64,000 nt of DNA, taken from contig CAVWEY010000002.1 in the NCBI GenBank assembly GCA_963754135.1, forward strand, positions 186,001-250,000. The letters are read 5' to 3'. Position numbers and translations under genes: made by a program. This document shows, piece after piece, positions 8,144-16,763 of the stretch. Below the pieces are notes generated by a model that saw only the letters and a program-made list of their open reading frames with translations, searched no databases and was not told where the DNA came from. The DNA comes from JAJFUI01 sp963754135. Its GTDB lineage: Bacteria > Planctomycetota > Planctomycetia > Pirellulales > Thermoguttaceae. Every line of letters begins with the position of its first letter. Position 1 is the first letter of the stretch.

Positions 8144-9439
8144 ATGTGGCGTACATACATGTTTTGTGTTTCTGTGGTTGCAGCGGGTATGTTGTTGGCA
8201 GTGGGCGGGTGCGGGCCGGCCAATCCACCGCCGGCGGCCAACCCCGGCAAGCCCGCCACGGATAGCCCCGCGGGGCCGGCCGTCTGGACTTGCCCGATGC
8301 ACCCCCAGATCCGCACGTCCGCGCCGGGCAGGTGCCCGATCTGCGGCATGGACCTGGTGCCCGTCAAGAGCGAGCCGCCGACGGGGAAGAGCGCGCCGGC
8401 CGACGGTTCCACTCCCGCGGAGCAGCCGGGCACGCCTTCCGGTGTCCCGGGCCATGCCGCGGTGACGATCCCCGGCGAACTCCAGCAGCGGATCGGCGTG
8501 CGGATCGGCCGGGTCGAGAAAGGCCCGCTTCGAGCAACCATCCGCGCAGTGGGGATCGTCGAGCCGGATGAAACCCGGCTCGCGCGGGTCAGCATCAAGA
8601 CCGAGGGCTGGGTCGACAAGCTGGCGGTGAACTTCGTGGGCCAAACGGTCCGCAAGGGCGATCCCCTGCTGACAATCTACAGCCCGCAGTTCTTCTCCAC
8701 CCAGCAAGAGTTGCTCACCGCGCTGCGGATCGAGCGGACCCTCGGCGACGGCCAACGCCAAAACACCCTGGCCGACGCCGCCCGGCGAAGGCTCGAACTG
8801 TGGGACGTGCCGCCGGCGGAGATCGACCGGGTGGTGCAGACGGGCCGGCCCCAAAAGGACCTCACGCTACGCAGCCCCATCGACGGAACGGTCCTGGAGC
8901 GGAACGTCTTCCGGCGGCAATATGTCACCCCCGAGAAGGAATTGTACGTCATCGGCGATCTTTCCACCGTCTGGGTGCAGGCGAAGGTCTACGAATATGA
9001 GATTCCGCACGTCGCCTTGGGGCAGCCAGCCGCCGTGACGATTGCCTCGCTGCCGAATCGGCAATTCGCTGGCAAGGTCGTCTTTGTCCAGCCCACGGTA
9101 GACCCGGCCACGCGCACGGTGCAAGTGCGGATCGCGCTGCCCAACCCCGAGGGCGTTCTTAAGCCGGGAACGTTCGCCCAGGTCGCTCTCTCGCACGCGA
9201 TGGGCGAGGGGCTGCTCGTGCCGGTCTCCGCAATCCTCCGCACGGGCGAGCAAGACATTGCCTACCGGGCCGCGCCGGGCGGCCGCTTCGTGCCGGTGGC
9301 CGTGAAGCTCGGCCCTGCCGAGTTCGACGGGCAGTATCAGATTCTCGACGGGCTGAAGGAGGGCGACCGGATCGCAATCTCCGCCAATTTCCTGATCGAC
9401 TCCGAGAGCCGCATCCGCGCAGGCAGCGACCAGCCATGA
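8144..9439 (+). CDS. cusB: CusB-type RND efflux adaptor lipoprotein with heavy-metal-binding domain
   Basis: Periplasmic adaptor of a Cu/Ag-type RND pump, 431 aa. A Shine-Dalgarno AGGAG (8131-8135) places the start at 8144. The N-terminus is a lipoprotein signal with lipobox AVGGC. A heavy-metal-binding domain follows (WTCPMHPQI... CPICGMDLVP, about residues 46-72), the CPMHP/CGM pattern found with CusB proteins. The rest has the usual barrel-sandwich, hairpin and beta-barrel layout, ending DGLKEGDRIAISANFLIDSES. Its TGA overlaps the ATG of the pump gene (9436-9439). Confidence 0.92.
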   Translation: MWRTYMFCVSVVAAGMLLAVGGCGPANPPPAANPGKPATDSPAGPAVWTCPMHPQIRTSAPGRCPICGMDLVPVKSEPPTGKSAPADGSTPAEQPGTPSGVPGHAAVTIPGELQQRIGVRIGRVEKGPLRATIRAVGIVEPDETRLARVSIKTEGWVDKLAVNFVGQTVRKGDPLLTIYSPQFFSTQQELLTALRIERTLGDGQRQNTLADAARRRLELWDVPPAEIDRVVQTGRPQKDLTLRSPIDGTVLERNVFRRQYVTPEKELYVIGDLSTVWVQAKVYEYEIPHVALGQPAAVTIASLPNRQFAGKVVFVQPTVDPATRTVQVRIALPNPEGVLKPGTFAQVALSHAMGEGLLVPVSAILRTGEQDIAYRAAPGGRFVPVAVKLGPAEFDGQYQILDGLKEGDRIAISANFLIDSESRIRAGSDQP

Positions 9440-12400
9440 TTGACCGCATCATTGAACTGAGCGCCCGGAACAAGTACCTGGTGATCGTGCTGACGCTGGT
9501 CGCCATCGCCGGGGCGGTCCACTGGATGCAGTCGGTGCCCCTGGACGCGATACCCGATCTCTCGGACACCCAGGTCATCATCTATTCCCGCTGGGACCGG
9601 AGCCCCGACATCATCGAGGACCAGGTCACGTATCCGATCGTCACGGCGATGCTCGGGGCGCCCAAGGTGAAGGCCATCCGCGGCTTCTCCGACTTCGGCT
9701 TCTCTTACGTGTACGTGATCTTCGAGGATGGGACTGACCTCTATTGGGCCCGCAGCCGCACAATCGAGTACCTCTCGAAAATCCTCCCCAAGCTGCCGGA
9801 AGGAGTCCGGACCGAAATGGGCCCGGACGCCACCAGCGTCGGCTGGGTCTATCAGTACGCCCTGGTGGACAAGAGCGGGCAGAACGACTTGGCCCAACTG
9901 CGGACACTCCAGGACTGGCATCTCCGCTATCAGCTCCAATCCCTGCCCGGCGTGGCCGAAGTGGCCTCCGTCGGCGGATTCCAGAAGCAGTACCAGGTGA
10001 ACCTCGATCCCGACAAGCTGCTGGCCTATGGCGTCCCGATCTCAACCGTAGTCCGGGCGATCCGGGAGGGGAACAACGACGTGGGCGGGCGGCTGGTCGA
10101 GCTGAGCGGCGCGGAATACATGGTCCGCGGCCGGGGCTACGCCAAGAGCATCCGGGACATCGAGAAAATCGTCGTCGCGGCCGACAAGCAGGGCACGCCC
10201 ATCCTCGTCAAGAACCTCGGCTCGGTCGCCCTGGGGCCGGAAATCCGCCGCGGCATCGCCGACCTCGACGGCGAAGGGGACGCCGTAGGGGGCATCGTTA
10301 TCATGCGGGCCGGCGAAAACGCCCTGAACGTCATCGGGCGGGTCAAGGAGAAGCTGGAGGAAATCAGGCCCTCGCTCCCCAAGGGCGTGGAAATCATCAC
10401 CACCTACGACCGCTCGACGCTGATCCGGCACTCCATCGACACGCTCAAGGAGGAACTCCTGCTGGAAATCATCATTGTCAGCCTGGTGATCCTGGTCTTT
10501 CTCTGGCACTTTCCTTCCGCAATCATTCCCATCCTGACGATCCCCGTCTCGGTCGTGTTGGTGTTCATTCCCATCTACTTCATCGGCCTGACCTCGAACA
10601 TCATGTCGCTCAGCGGAATCGCGATTTCCATCGGCGTGCTGGTGGACGGGGCCATCGTCGAGGTCGAAAACGCCTACAAACGGCTGGAGGAGTGGAACCT
10701 GGGTGGGCGCCAGGGGGACTTTCACGAGGTCCGCCTCCGGGCCCTCAAGGAGGTCGGTCCCGCGGTGTTCTTCTCGCTCCTGGTGATTGCCGTGGCCTTC
10801 ATGCCGGTGTTCACCCTGGTCGATCAGGAAGGCCGGTTGTTCAAGCCGCTGGCCTACACGAAGAACCTGGCGATGGCCATCGCGGCCCTGCTGGCCATCA
10901 CGCTCGACCCGGCCGTGCGGATGTTGTTCACGCGGATGGACCGCTTCAAGTTCCGCCCGCGGTGGGCGGGGGGAATCGCCAACGCGCTGCTGGTCGGCCG
11001 GTACTATCCCGAGGAGCAGCACCCGATCAGCAAGCGGCTGTTCCGCGTCTATGAGCCGGCGTGCCGCTTCGTGCTCCGCCACAAGACGCTCACGCTGGCC
11101 GTGGCGCTCGTGCTGGTGCTGACAACAATCCCAGTCTACTTCCAGTTAGGCTCGGAGTTCATGCCGCCGTTGTACGAGGGGTCGCTGTTGTACATGCCCA
11201 CCACCATGCCGGGCATCTCCGTGTCCGAGGCCCAGCGGCTCCTGCAAACCACCGACCGGCGGTTGCGGGAGTTCCCCGAAGTCGAGCGGGTGTTCGGCAA
11301 GGCGGGCCGGGCGGAGACCTCGACCGACCCTGCCCCCTTCTCCATGCTCGAAACCACCATCCTGCTAAAGCCTGCCGACCAGTGGCGGAAGGTCGGTCGG
11401 TGGTACTCGAGGCTCCCCGATTTTCTACAGGTCCCCTTGCGGCACGTCTGGCCCGACCGCATCAGCTCTGACGAGCTAGTCGCGGAGATGGACCGGGCGA
11501 TGCAGTACCCCGGCGTGAGCAATGCCTGGACCATGCCCATCAAGGCCCGCATCGACATGCTCAGCACGGGCATCCGCACCCCGGTCGGTGTGAAGATTCA
11601 AGGGGCGGACGTCAAGGAAATCGAGCGGATCGGCACGCGGCTGGAGCCGATCTTGAGCCGCGTGGCCGGCGCACGCAACGTCTTCGCCGAACGGACCGCG
11701 GGCGGATACTTCCTCGACTTCACGCTCAAGCGGGAGAACCTGGCCCGCTACGGCCTCTCGGTCCAGGACGCCGAGATGGTGATCGAGTCGGCCGTGGGCG
11801 GGGAAGACGTTTCCACCACGATCGAGGGGCGCGAGCGCTACACGATCAACGTCCGCTACGCCCGGCAACTCCGCGACGACCTTACCAAGCTCCGCCGCGT
11901 GCTGGTGCCCACCATGTCCGGTGCGCAGATTCCGCTGGCCGAGTTGGCCGACATCCGCTTCGCCTCCGGGCCGGCCATGCTCCGCGACGAGGACGGGATG
12001 TTGACCGGCTACGTCTACGTTGACCTTGCCGGCCGCGACGTGGGAGGCTTCGTCGAAGAGGCCAAGCAGGCCGTCCGGCGGAACCTCGAACTGCCCACCG
12101 GCTATACGCTGACCTGGAGCGGCCAGTACGAAAACATGCAGCGGGTGCGGGAGCGGCTCAAAATCGTCCTGCCGGTCACACTCTTTCTGATCTTCCTGCT
12201 GCTCTACATGAACACCCGCTCGGCGGTGAAAACGCTGATTGTGATGCTGGCCGTGCCGTTCTCGCTGGTCGGGGCCGTCTGGTATCTCTGGCTGCTGGGC
12301 TATCACGTCTCGATCGCGGTCTGGGTGGGGATGATCGCGCTGATGGGCCTGGACGCCGAGACGGGCGTCTTCATGCTGCTGTTCCTCGATCTCTCCTACA

Positions 12401-12672
12401 ACGACGCGGTCCGCCGCGGCCGGATGCACGGCGCCGAAGACCTCCGCAAGGCGATTATCCACGGCGCGGTCAAACGGGTGCGGCCCAAGGCCATGACCGT
12501 CATGGCCGCCATGACGGGCCTGCTGCCGATCATGTGGTCGATGGGCATCGGCGCCGACATGATGAAACGCATCGCCGCCCCCATGATCGCCGGCCTGGTC
12601 ACCAGCTTTCTCATGGAACTGCTCGTCTACCCGGTCGTCTATTCGCTCTGGAAGGGCCGGGGCAAGTTGTAG
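9436..12672 (+). CDS. cusA: CusA/CzcA-family heavy-metal efflux RND permease
   Basis: Full-length (1078 aa) inner-membrane RND pump, twelve-helix type with two large periplasmic loops. The TM4 motif is SIGVLVDGAIVEVEN (about residues 397-411), with Asp and Glu but without the DFG of the divalent-cation branch, which points to the monovalent Cu/Ag class together with its CusB partner. A Met-rich porter stretch (FMPPLYEGSLLYMPTTMPG) fits CusA. The start overlaps the adaptor stop by 4 bp. No outer-membrane channel gene follows; an IS110 remnant begins directly downstream on the other strand. Confidence 0.93.
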   Translation: MIDRIIELSARNKYLVIVLTLVAIAGAVHWMQSVPLDAIPDLSDTQVIIYSRWDRSPDIIEDQVTYPIVTAMLGAPKVKAIRGFSDFGFSYVYVIFEDGTDLYWARSRTIEYLSKILPKLPEGVRTEMGPDATSVGWVYQYALVDKSGQNDLAQLRTLQDWHLRYQLQSLPGVAEVASVGGFQKQYQVNLDPDKLLAYGVPISTVVRAIREGNNDVGGRLVELSGAEYMVRGRGYAKSIRDIEKIVVAADKQGTPILVKNLGSVALGPEIRRGIADLDGEGDAVGGIVIMRAGENALNVIGRVKEKLEEIRPSLPKGVEIITTYDRSTLIRHSIDTLKEELLLEIIIVSLVILVFLWHFPSAIIPILTIPVSVVLVFIPIYFIGLTSNIMSLSGIAISIGVLVDGAIVEVENAYKRLEEWNLGGRQGDFHEVRLRALKEVGPAVFFSLLVIAVAFMPVFTLVDQEGRLFKPLAYTKNLAMAIAALLAITLDPAVRMLFTRMDRFKFRPRWAGGIANALLVGRYYPEEQHPISKRLFRVYEPACRFVLRHKTLTLAVALVLVLTTIPVYFQLGSEFMPPLYEGSLLYMPTTMPGISVSEAQRLLQTTDRRLREFPEVERVFGKAGRAETSTDPAPFSMLETTILLKPADQWRKVGRWYSRLPDFLQVPLRHVWPDRISSDELVAEMDRAMQYPGVSNAWTMPIKARIDMLSTGIRTPVGVKIQGADVKEIERIGTRLEPILSRVAGARNVFAERTAGGYFLDFTLKRENLARYGLSVQDAEMVIESAVGGEDVSTTIEGRERYTINVRYARQLRDDLTKLRRVLVPTMSGAQIPLAELADIRFASGPAMLRDEDGMLTGYVYVDLAGRDVGGFVEEAKQAVRRNLELPTGYTLTWSGQYENMQRVRERLKIVLPVTLFLIFLLLYMNTRSAVKTLIVMLAVPFSLVGAVWYLWLLGYHVSIAVWVGMIALMGLDAETGVFMLLFLDLSYNDAVRRGRMHGAEDLRKAIIHGAVKRVRPKAMTVMAAMTGLLPIMWSMGIGADMMKRIAAPMIAGLVTSFLMELLVYPVVYSLWKGRGKL

Positions 12673-12730
12673 GCGGCGATTTGTTATTCTCAAGACGTGG
12701 TGCTGGGGCGCAGACCACGCAGACAGCCAA

Positions 12731-12748
12731 TTCAGGTAATGTGTCCCC
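12731..12748 (-). repeat. GGGGACACATTACCTGAA motif at IS110 break
   Basis: Read on minus, GGGGACACATTACC lies close to the point where the IS110 transposase loses family similarity. It shares the GGGGACA(C)ATT head with the terminal repeats of the RAYT element at 16030-16763 and may mark another REP-type insertion. It is a single short match. Confidence 0.4.
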
Positions 12749-12756
12749 TCCCTGAC

Positions 12757-13545
12757 GTCGCAATAGTTCGCCAAACTCGCCGGCCGCGGAAACCGCTCGA
12801 TCGAGCCAATCCGCGCGGCCAACGCCAAGCTGCCATAGGCCGCGCAGCCGGGAATCGTCGCCAGCACGGCGGCCGTCGGGTTTTTCACTTGACGCTTTTC
12901 AATCTCCAACTCCAACCTTGCAAGCTGATCGTCCCACAGCTTCCACTGCGCCAACAGCAAGTCCATTTCCAGGTGGTCGATCAGCCCCAGCGGCAGCCCG
13001 GCCAGCCACTCTCGCGTCCGTTTCGTGTCCAGCCCTTTGGCCGGCTGCTGTTGTTCGAGGTTGTGCTTCCGCAACAGGTGTTTGATCCTGTTGATCGTCC
13101 GCGTCCGCTCCCGGCCCAGGCGTTGCCGCACCGCCGTCAGTTGCCGATCCTCGGCTTCACGCTTGGTGGGCGGCTGCACGCGCCGCATGCCTTCCACCCT
13201 TTGCCCCGCCAACAACCGCCCGCGGTTGACCCACAACAGCCCGCTGAGCTGGTGGGCGTCGCGGCGGTCGGTCTTCTTCTTGGACCGCTTTTCCACCTGA
13301 ACGAGCACCGTTTCGCGGCAGCCGTACTCGGTCAACATTTTCAACAGCCAGTCGTTGAAGCCGCAGACTTCGACGATTGCCGCAAACCCCCCGTCGGGTT
13401 GGGCAAGCCGCCGCAATTCGTCGAAAAACCCCCGCACCCGCTCCCATTCCGTCGAAACCTGCCTTCGCAGCACGGCATCGCCGGCCTCATTGCGGACACT
13501 GACGGTCAACTGCTTGCGATGCTGGTCGATTCCAAGGTATAACAT
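12757..13545 (-). pseudogene. IS110-family transposase, C-terminally truncated
   Basis: The N-terminal DEDD (RuvC-like) domain is present: Asp in YLGIDQHRK, Glu in IVEVCG, and Asp residues in KKTDRRDAH. A long helical linker follows and then the beginning of the Transposase_20 domain (LATIPGCAAYGSLALAARIG...FPRPASLANY). After about 12760 the reading frame continues only as the antisense of cusA and no longer resembles the family, so the C-terminal domain carrying the catalytic Ser is missing. This is probably a dead remnant. The frame happens to stay open to 11476, which is fortuitous. Confidence 0.85.
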
Positions 13546-13620
13546 CTCTCGGTCCTCCTGTCTGTGCTATGGGTGAGTAACAAAAACTACTACACCGTGT
13601 ATAGCACCAGGAGGACCGCT
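13546..13620. other. IS110 left-end non-coding region with inverted repeat
   Basis: Immediately upstream of the transposase start lies an imperfect inverted repeat (CGGTCCTCCTG...GCTAT at about 13552-13570 and ATAGC...CAGGAGGACCG at about 13600-13617). In IS110-group elements this non-coding end is where the bridge RNA is made. The structure here is suggestive only. Confidence 0.45.
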
Positions 13621-13672
13621 CTTTCATAGAATCAGAATTGTGCTCCTTTCCTTTGGCAGCCACACCTCGGTT

Positions 13673-14632
13673 TCACTGCCGGACCTCAGCTTCATCTGCC
13701 TGCACGGCGGCGGGTCGTATCGTTTGCAGCCGACGCACTTTCTCAGACCGCTGCGAATCGTGACGCAAAAGCCAACCCACCGGAAGTGTGACAAGGACAA
13801 TGCCAATGACCGTCAAGGGGTCAAACACCCGTCCCCAAATCACAACATCAAACACCACGGCAAAGGGTACTTGGGAAAGCCCAACCACTGCAACTCCGGT
13901 CGGCCGACCAATGGCGAAGGCTCGGGTCATGGCCAGTTGTCCAAGCATCCCTGAAACACCCACTCCGAGCAGCATCACAAGCGTCACAGCAGTCATCAGC
14001 CCCGCATATCGAATGTCGGGAGCAGATGCCAGGACGAGGGCAACGCCCGTTATTGTGGAGAACGTCGAAAAATGAACCACAACTGCAAGCGGACTTACCT
14101 CTCCGAGTTTGTGGAGACTTATCATGGCAATTGCCACAAAGAAAGCGCTTCCAATTCCGAACCCAACTGCAACCTTGGCCGCAGCGAAGTGCGGTTGTTG
14201 GATGGCCACTATTCCTGTGATACCGCATGTGACGGCAAGCACAACTCGAACCGAAACCGGCTTTCGCATCTGTATCCACGACAACAACGAGACCCAAATG
14301 GGAGTCGTGTTGATAAGAGTTGCCGCATCGGAAACAGGCAGGTGCGTCAGAGCGAAGAAAGTACAAACTATCCCGGCACTTCCGGCAAGGCTACGTACCC
14401 AAAGGGCCTTTGGCCCGAGGAACACAAGCGGGACACCACTCAAGTAGGCACTCACCACACTGAGAACCAAAGCAACAACGGTACGCGCCAAGAGAACGAT
14501 TTGCCAATTACAACGGCTGTTCAGATCAAAACTGATTGCACCCATTACAGCAAATGAGAATGCACCGGCGAGCATCCAAAGGTACGCCCTCCGTTCACCA
14601 CAGACTTCTATGACGGGATCAAGTCGAGGCAT
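13673..14632 (-). CDS. EamA/DMT-family transporter
   Basis: Inner-membrane protein of 319 aa with ten hydrophobic segments in two EamA repeats, the drug/metabolite transporter fold. The first helix is LWMLAGAFSFAVMGAISF; the second repeat begins near AAAKVAVGFGIGSAFFVAIAM. The start (MPRLDPVIEVCGERRAY) overlaps the end of the upstream acetyltransferase by 25 bp, so the two are probably co-transcribed. Base composition is visibly more AT-rich than the flanks, and an IS110 remnant lies next to it, both consistent with recent acquisition. Substrate unknown. Confidence 0.85.
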   Translation of the reverse strand: MPRLDPVIEVCGERRAYLWMLAGAFSFAVMGAISFDLNSRCNWQIVLLARTVVALVLSVVSAYLSGVPLVFLGPKALWVRSLAGSAGIVCTFFALTHLPVSDAATLINTTPIWVSLLSWIQMRKPVSVRVVLAVTCGITGIVAIQQPHFAAAKVAVGFGIGSAFFVAIAMISLHKLGEVSPLAVVVHFSTFSTITGVALVLASAPDIRYAGLMTAVTLVMLLGVGVSGMLGQLAMTRAFAIGRPTGVAVVGLSQVPFAVVFDVVIWGRVFDPLTVIGIVLVTLPVGWLLRHDSQRSEKVRRLQTIRPAAVQADEAEVRQ

Positions 14633-15177
14633 AGCACTTGAAAGTGGTAGTTGTCGTGGGTGTTCGCTATGAACCCTCCCAACGATTGAAAGCCTTGCCG
14701 CAAGAGTCTCTTGACTCGATAATCGGGGAATTGACCAACAACGCACTTGGCACGAACATCTCTCGCTGCCATGATTCGGACGGTATCCAATAGTGAGCCA
14801 AGTCCGAAATTGCGTGCTGCGGGACAAACCACAAGCCTACTCATAAAGGCAAGCGGACTTGGCACTCGAAGATTCAAGTGGCAGATGTCTTCGTACTCGG
14901 GAGTATCCGAAAGCAATTCGTGAATGCAGAGCCTCGCAGCCGCAATGGTGATGCCTCCATTTGTAACGATCCAATGCCATGAATGGGCAGTGTGGGTGTC
15001 GGGAAGCGGGCTGACATCAACCCCCTCTGCCTTCCACACGGCCGCCCGAAATCGGTATGTCTCCGCGATTACGGATGGATCGGATACTTCAATCGGTCCA
15101 CGGAACGGAGCCGGAGCAATCAGCGAAAGTTGAGTCACATCCGCCGCCAATTGCCGATTACTCTGGTGTTCTACCAT
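14608..15177 (-). CDS. GNAT-like N-acetyltransferase
   Basis: A 189-aa protein. It has a GNAT-like core: GGITIAAARLCIHE (beta4), FMSRLVVCPAARNFGLGSLLDTV (acetyl-CoA pyrophosphate loop region with R..G.G in diverged form) and YRVKRLLRQGFQSLG (the typical late helix and strand). The start MVEHQSNRQ is the most downstream plausible ATG. It is paired with the EamA transporter by a 25-bp overlap. Acetyltransferase-exporter pairs often deal with a toxic small molecule, but that is inference. Confidence 0.72.
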   Translation of the reverse strand: MVEHQSNRQLAADVTQLSLIAPAPFRGPIEVSDPSVIAETYRFRAAVWKAEGVDVSPLPDTHTAHSWHWIVTNGGITIAAARLCIHELLSDTPEYEDICHLNLRVPSPLAFMSRLVVCPAARNFGLGSLLDTVRIMAARDVRAKCVVGQFPDYRVKRLLRQGFQSLGGFIANTHDNYHFQVLCLDLIPS

Positions 15178-15543
15178 CGCACAATGCCTTGGCCATTCCG
15201 GGGGGCCATTCCGGGGACGCAATACCTAATTATCAACATGATTGCATGGATCAAGCATTGTGTCCTCGGGCCACTGTCCCGGGCCAGCGGGACCCTCCCG
15301 AGCCGGACCCGCGAAGGCCGCGTCTTCGCCGGCCATCATAGCCCCTCGCCCCGATGTCGGCAAGCGGCCTCGACCGCGCGGGCGCTCGACTGCCGGCCTG
15401 GCGGAAACCGCGGGCGCCGGAACGGACGCGCTCGGGGACCGGTTGCCCGCCCCGGCGGCAAGATGGCCCAAAAACTTGCCTTGAAATGCGGCCTCCGGGC
15501 CGCTATGGTGGTGGCGACATGCGTACACACCCGAGGAGCCCCG
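15178..15543. other. Intergenic region, compositional boundary
   Basis: This 366-bp stretch separates two divergently oriented genes. The AT-richer part ends near 15240 and strongly GC-rich sequence follows. No RNA gene, repeat or clear promoter could be made out. Frames crossing it look like shadows. Confidence 0.5.
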
Positions 15544-16122
15544 ATGTCCGAACCGCGAGAGCCAGGGGGGATCGGCGCGGGCGGGCGGCCCCCGGCCCTG
15601 GACGAGGAGAAACGCCGCACCATCATCGCCCTGCTGGCCAACGGCAGCAGCAGCCGCATGGCCGCCGGCTACGTCGGCTGCTCGCCGGCCACCCTCATGC
15701 GCACGATGGACCGCGACCCGGACTTCGCCGCCGCGGTCGCCCGGGCCGAGCGGAGCACCGAGATTGAGGCCCTGCGGCGGATCAAGGCCGCCAGCCAAGA
15801 GTCGCGCTACTGGCGGGCCGCCGCCTGGCTCCTCGAACGCCGCAACCCCCAGGAGTTTGCCGATCGCCCCCCCAAGGCCCTCACCGAGGAGCAGATCGCC
15901 CGGATGTTCCGCCTCATGGCCGACCCGTTCGTCGTGAAGATGCCGGACAAGGACTTCTTCGAGGCGATGGAGCGGTTGGAGTCGCTCATGGACGAAGGAG
16001 CAAAAGGGAAGGAGCAAAAGGGAGGAGCAAAAGGGGACATTCTACTTTTTCTCTCGGGGACGGCCGCGTGGGTGAAGGCTCGCTTCCAAACCCAATCGCG
16101 CCGCCGTGGCGTGTTGCCATGA
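15544..16122 (+). CDS. Helix-turn-helix protein, terminase-small-subunit-like
   Basis: A 192-aa protein starting MSEPREPGGIGAGGRPP. Residues about 20-60 form a predicted HTH (RRTIIALLANGSS...AAGYVGCSPATLMRTMDRDP), followed by a charged helical region (FAAAVARAERSTEIEALRRIK) and WRAAAWLLERRNPQEFAD. This resembles small DNA-binding proteins of phage or transposon origin, but no partner large subunit is nearby. The last 35-40 residues read into the RAYT element (left end at 16030), so the native C-terminus was replaced. Confidence 0.65.
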   Translation: MSEPREPGGIGAGGRPPALDEEKRRTIIALLANGSSSRMAAGYVGCSPATLMRTMDRDPDFAAAVARAERSTEIEALRRIKAASQESRYWRAAAWLLERRNPQEFADRPPKALTEEQIARMFRLMADPFVVKMPDKDFFEAMERLESLMDEGAKGKEQKGGAKGDILLFLSGTAAWVKARFQTQSRRRGVLP

Positions 16123-16763
16123 TTCGTTTCCGTAAGGCATACCGCGTTCGATGCACTTCCGCAATGCCGCCAATTCCGCTTCGCTTTGCGGACAGTTGAT
16201 CCAATTGAGCCAGTCGTCGCCTCGCGGGATGGGGCCGGGGTGCAACATTCCCGCGCGTTTTCCGCCATTCAGCGCCGCCGCCGAGGACCAAAACCAATCC
16301 TCTGCGCGACGCACGAGATTCGCCCGCAAAGCGTTTCGCTCCACGTAACGCAGGACCGTCCACAAATGCTCGTCTTCTTCGATGGGAAACGCCTTGAAAC
16401 GCCCTTGCCAGACGTGGCCGCTCCCGTGATAGTGCCGATGATAGCGCCGCACGTGCGAAGTCAACAGCCATTGCATCCATCGGCTCAAATCTCCGTCGCC
16501 GTGCGGCCACAGAACCAAGTGGAAGTGGTTCGGTATCAGGCACCATGCAAGCAACCGCATCGGCAGCCGCTCCCCGGCTTCCGCCATCAAATCGAGGAAG
16601 GCAATGTAGTCCTCCTTCTTATGGAAAACCTCCGCGCGGCCATTGCCTCGATTGAGCACATGGTAGCAAACTCCGCCCACCGACGCCCTTGCCGTTCTTG
16701 CCATGCACAGATTCTATCGGCTTCATTCTATTTCAACAAGAGAAAAAGTAGAATGTCCCCTTT
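16030..16763. mobile_element. RAYT element with perfect 24-bp terminal inverted repeats
   Basis: Identical inverted repeats (AAAGGGGACATTCTACTTTT plus TCTC) at 16030-16053 and 16740-16763 bracket a single transposase gene. The transposase stop codon (16042-16044) lies inside the left repeat. Both flanking genes read into the element: the HTH gene from the left and the sugar isomerase from the right. The perfect identity of the arms suggests recent activity. Confidence 0.85.
16042..16704 (-). CDS. REP-associated tyrosine transposase (RAYT, Y1_Tnp / IS200-like)
   Basis: Single-strand-specific HUH transposase of 220 aa. The HUH motif is NHFHLVLWP (about residues 55-63). The candidate catalytic Tyr lies in TSHVRRYHRHYHGSGHVWQG, and the conserved RYVERNALRANLV segment follows (about 118-130). 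RAYTs are known to recognise and spread REP/REPIN palindromes. Both termini of the element are inverted repeats with a GGGGAC head, which also appears in palindromic elements inside the glycosyltransferase (18845) and RNase R (50069). The gene is intact. Confidence 0.92.
   Translation of the reverse strand: MARTARASVGGVCYHVLNRGNGRAEVFHKKEDYIAFLDLMAEAGERLPMRLLAWCLIPNHFHLVLWPHGDGDLSRWMQWLLTSHVRRYHRHYHGSGHVWQGRFKAFPIEEDEHLWTVLRYVERNALRANLVRRAEDWFWSSAAALNGGKRAGMLHPGPIPRGDDWLNWINCPQSEAELAALRKCIERGMPYGNESWQHATAARLGLEASLHPRGRPREKK

Noticed and set aside
11476..12756. Extension of the IS110 transposase frame to 689 aa
   Set aside because: After 12757 it is antisense to cusA and has no Transposase_20 similarity; the open frame is fortuitous.
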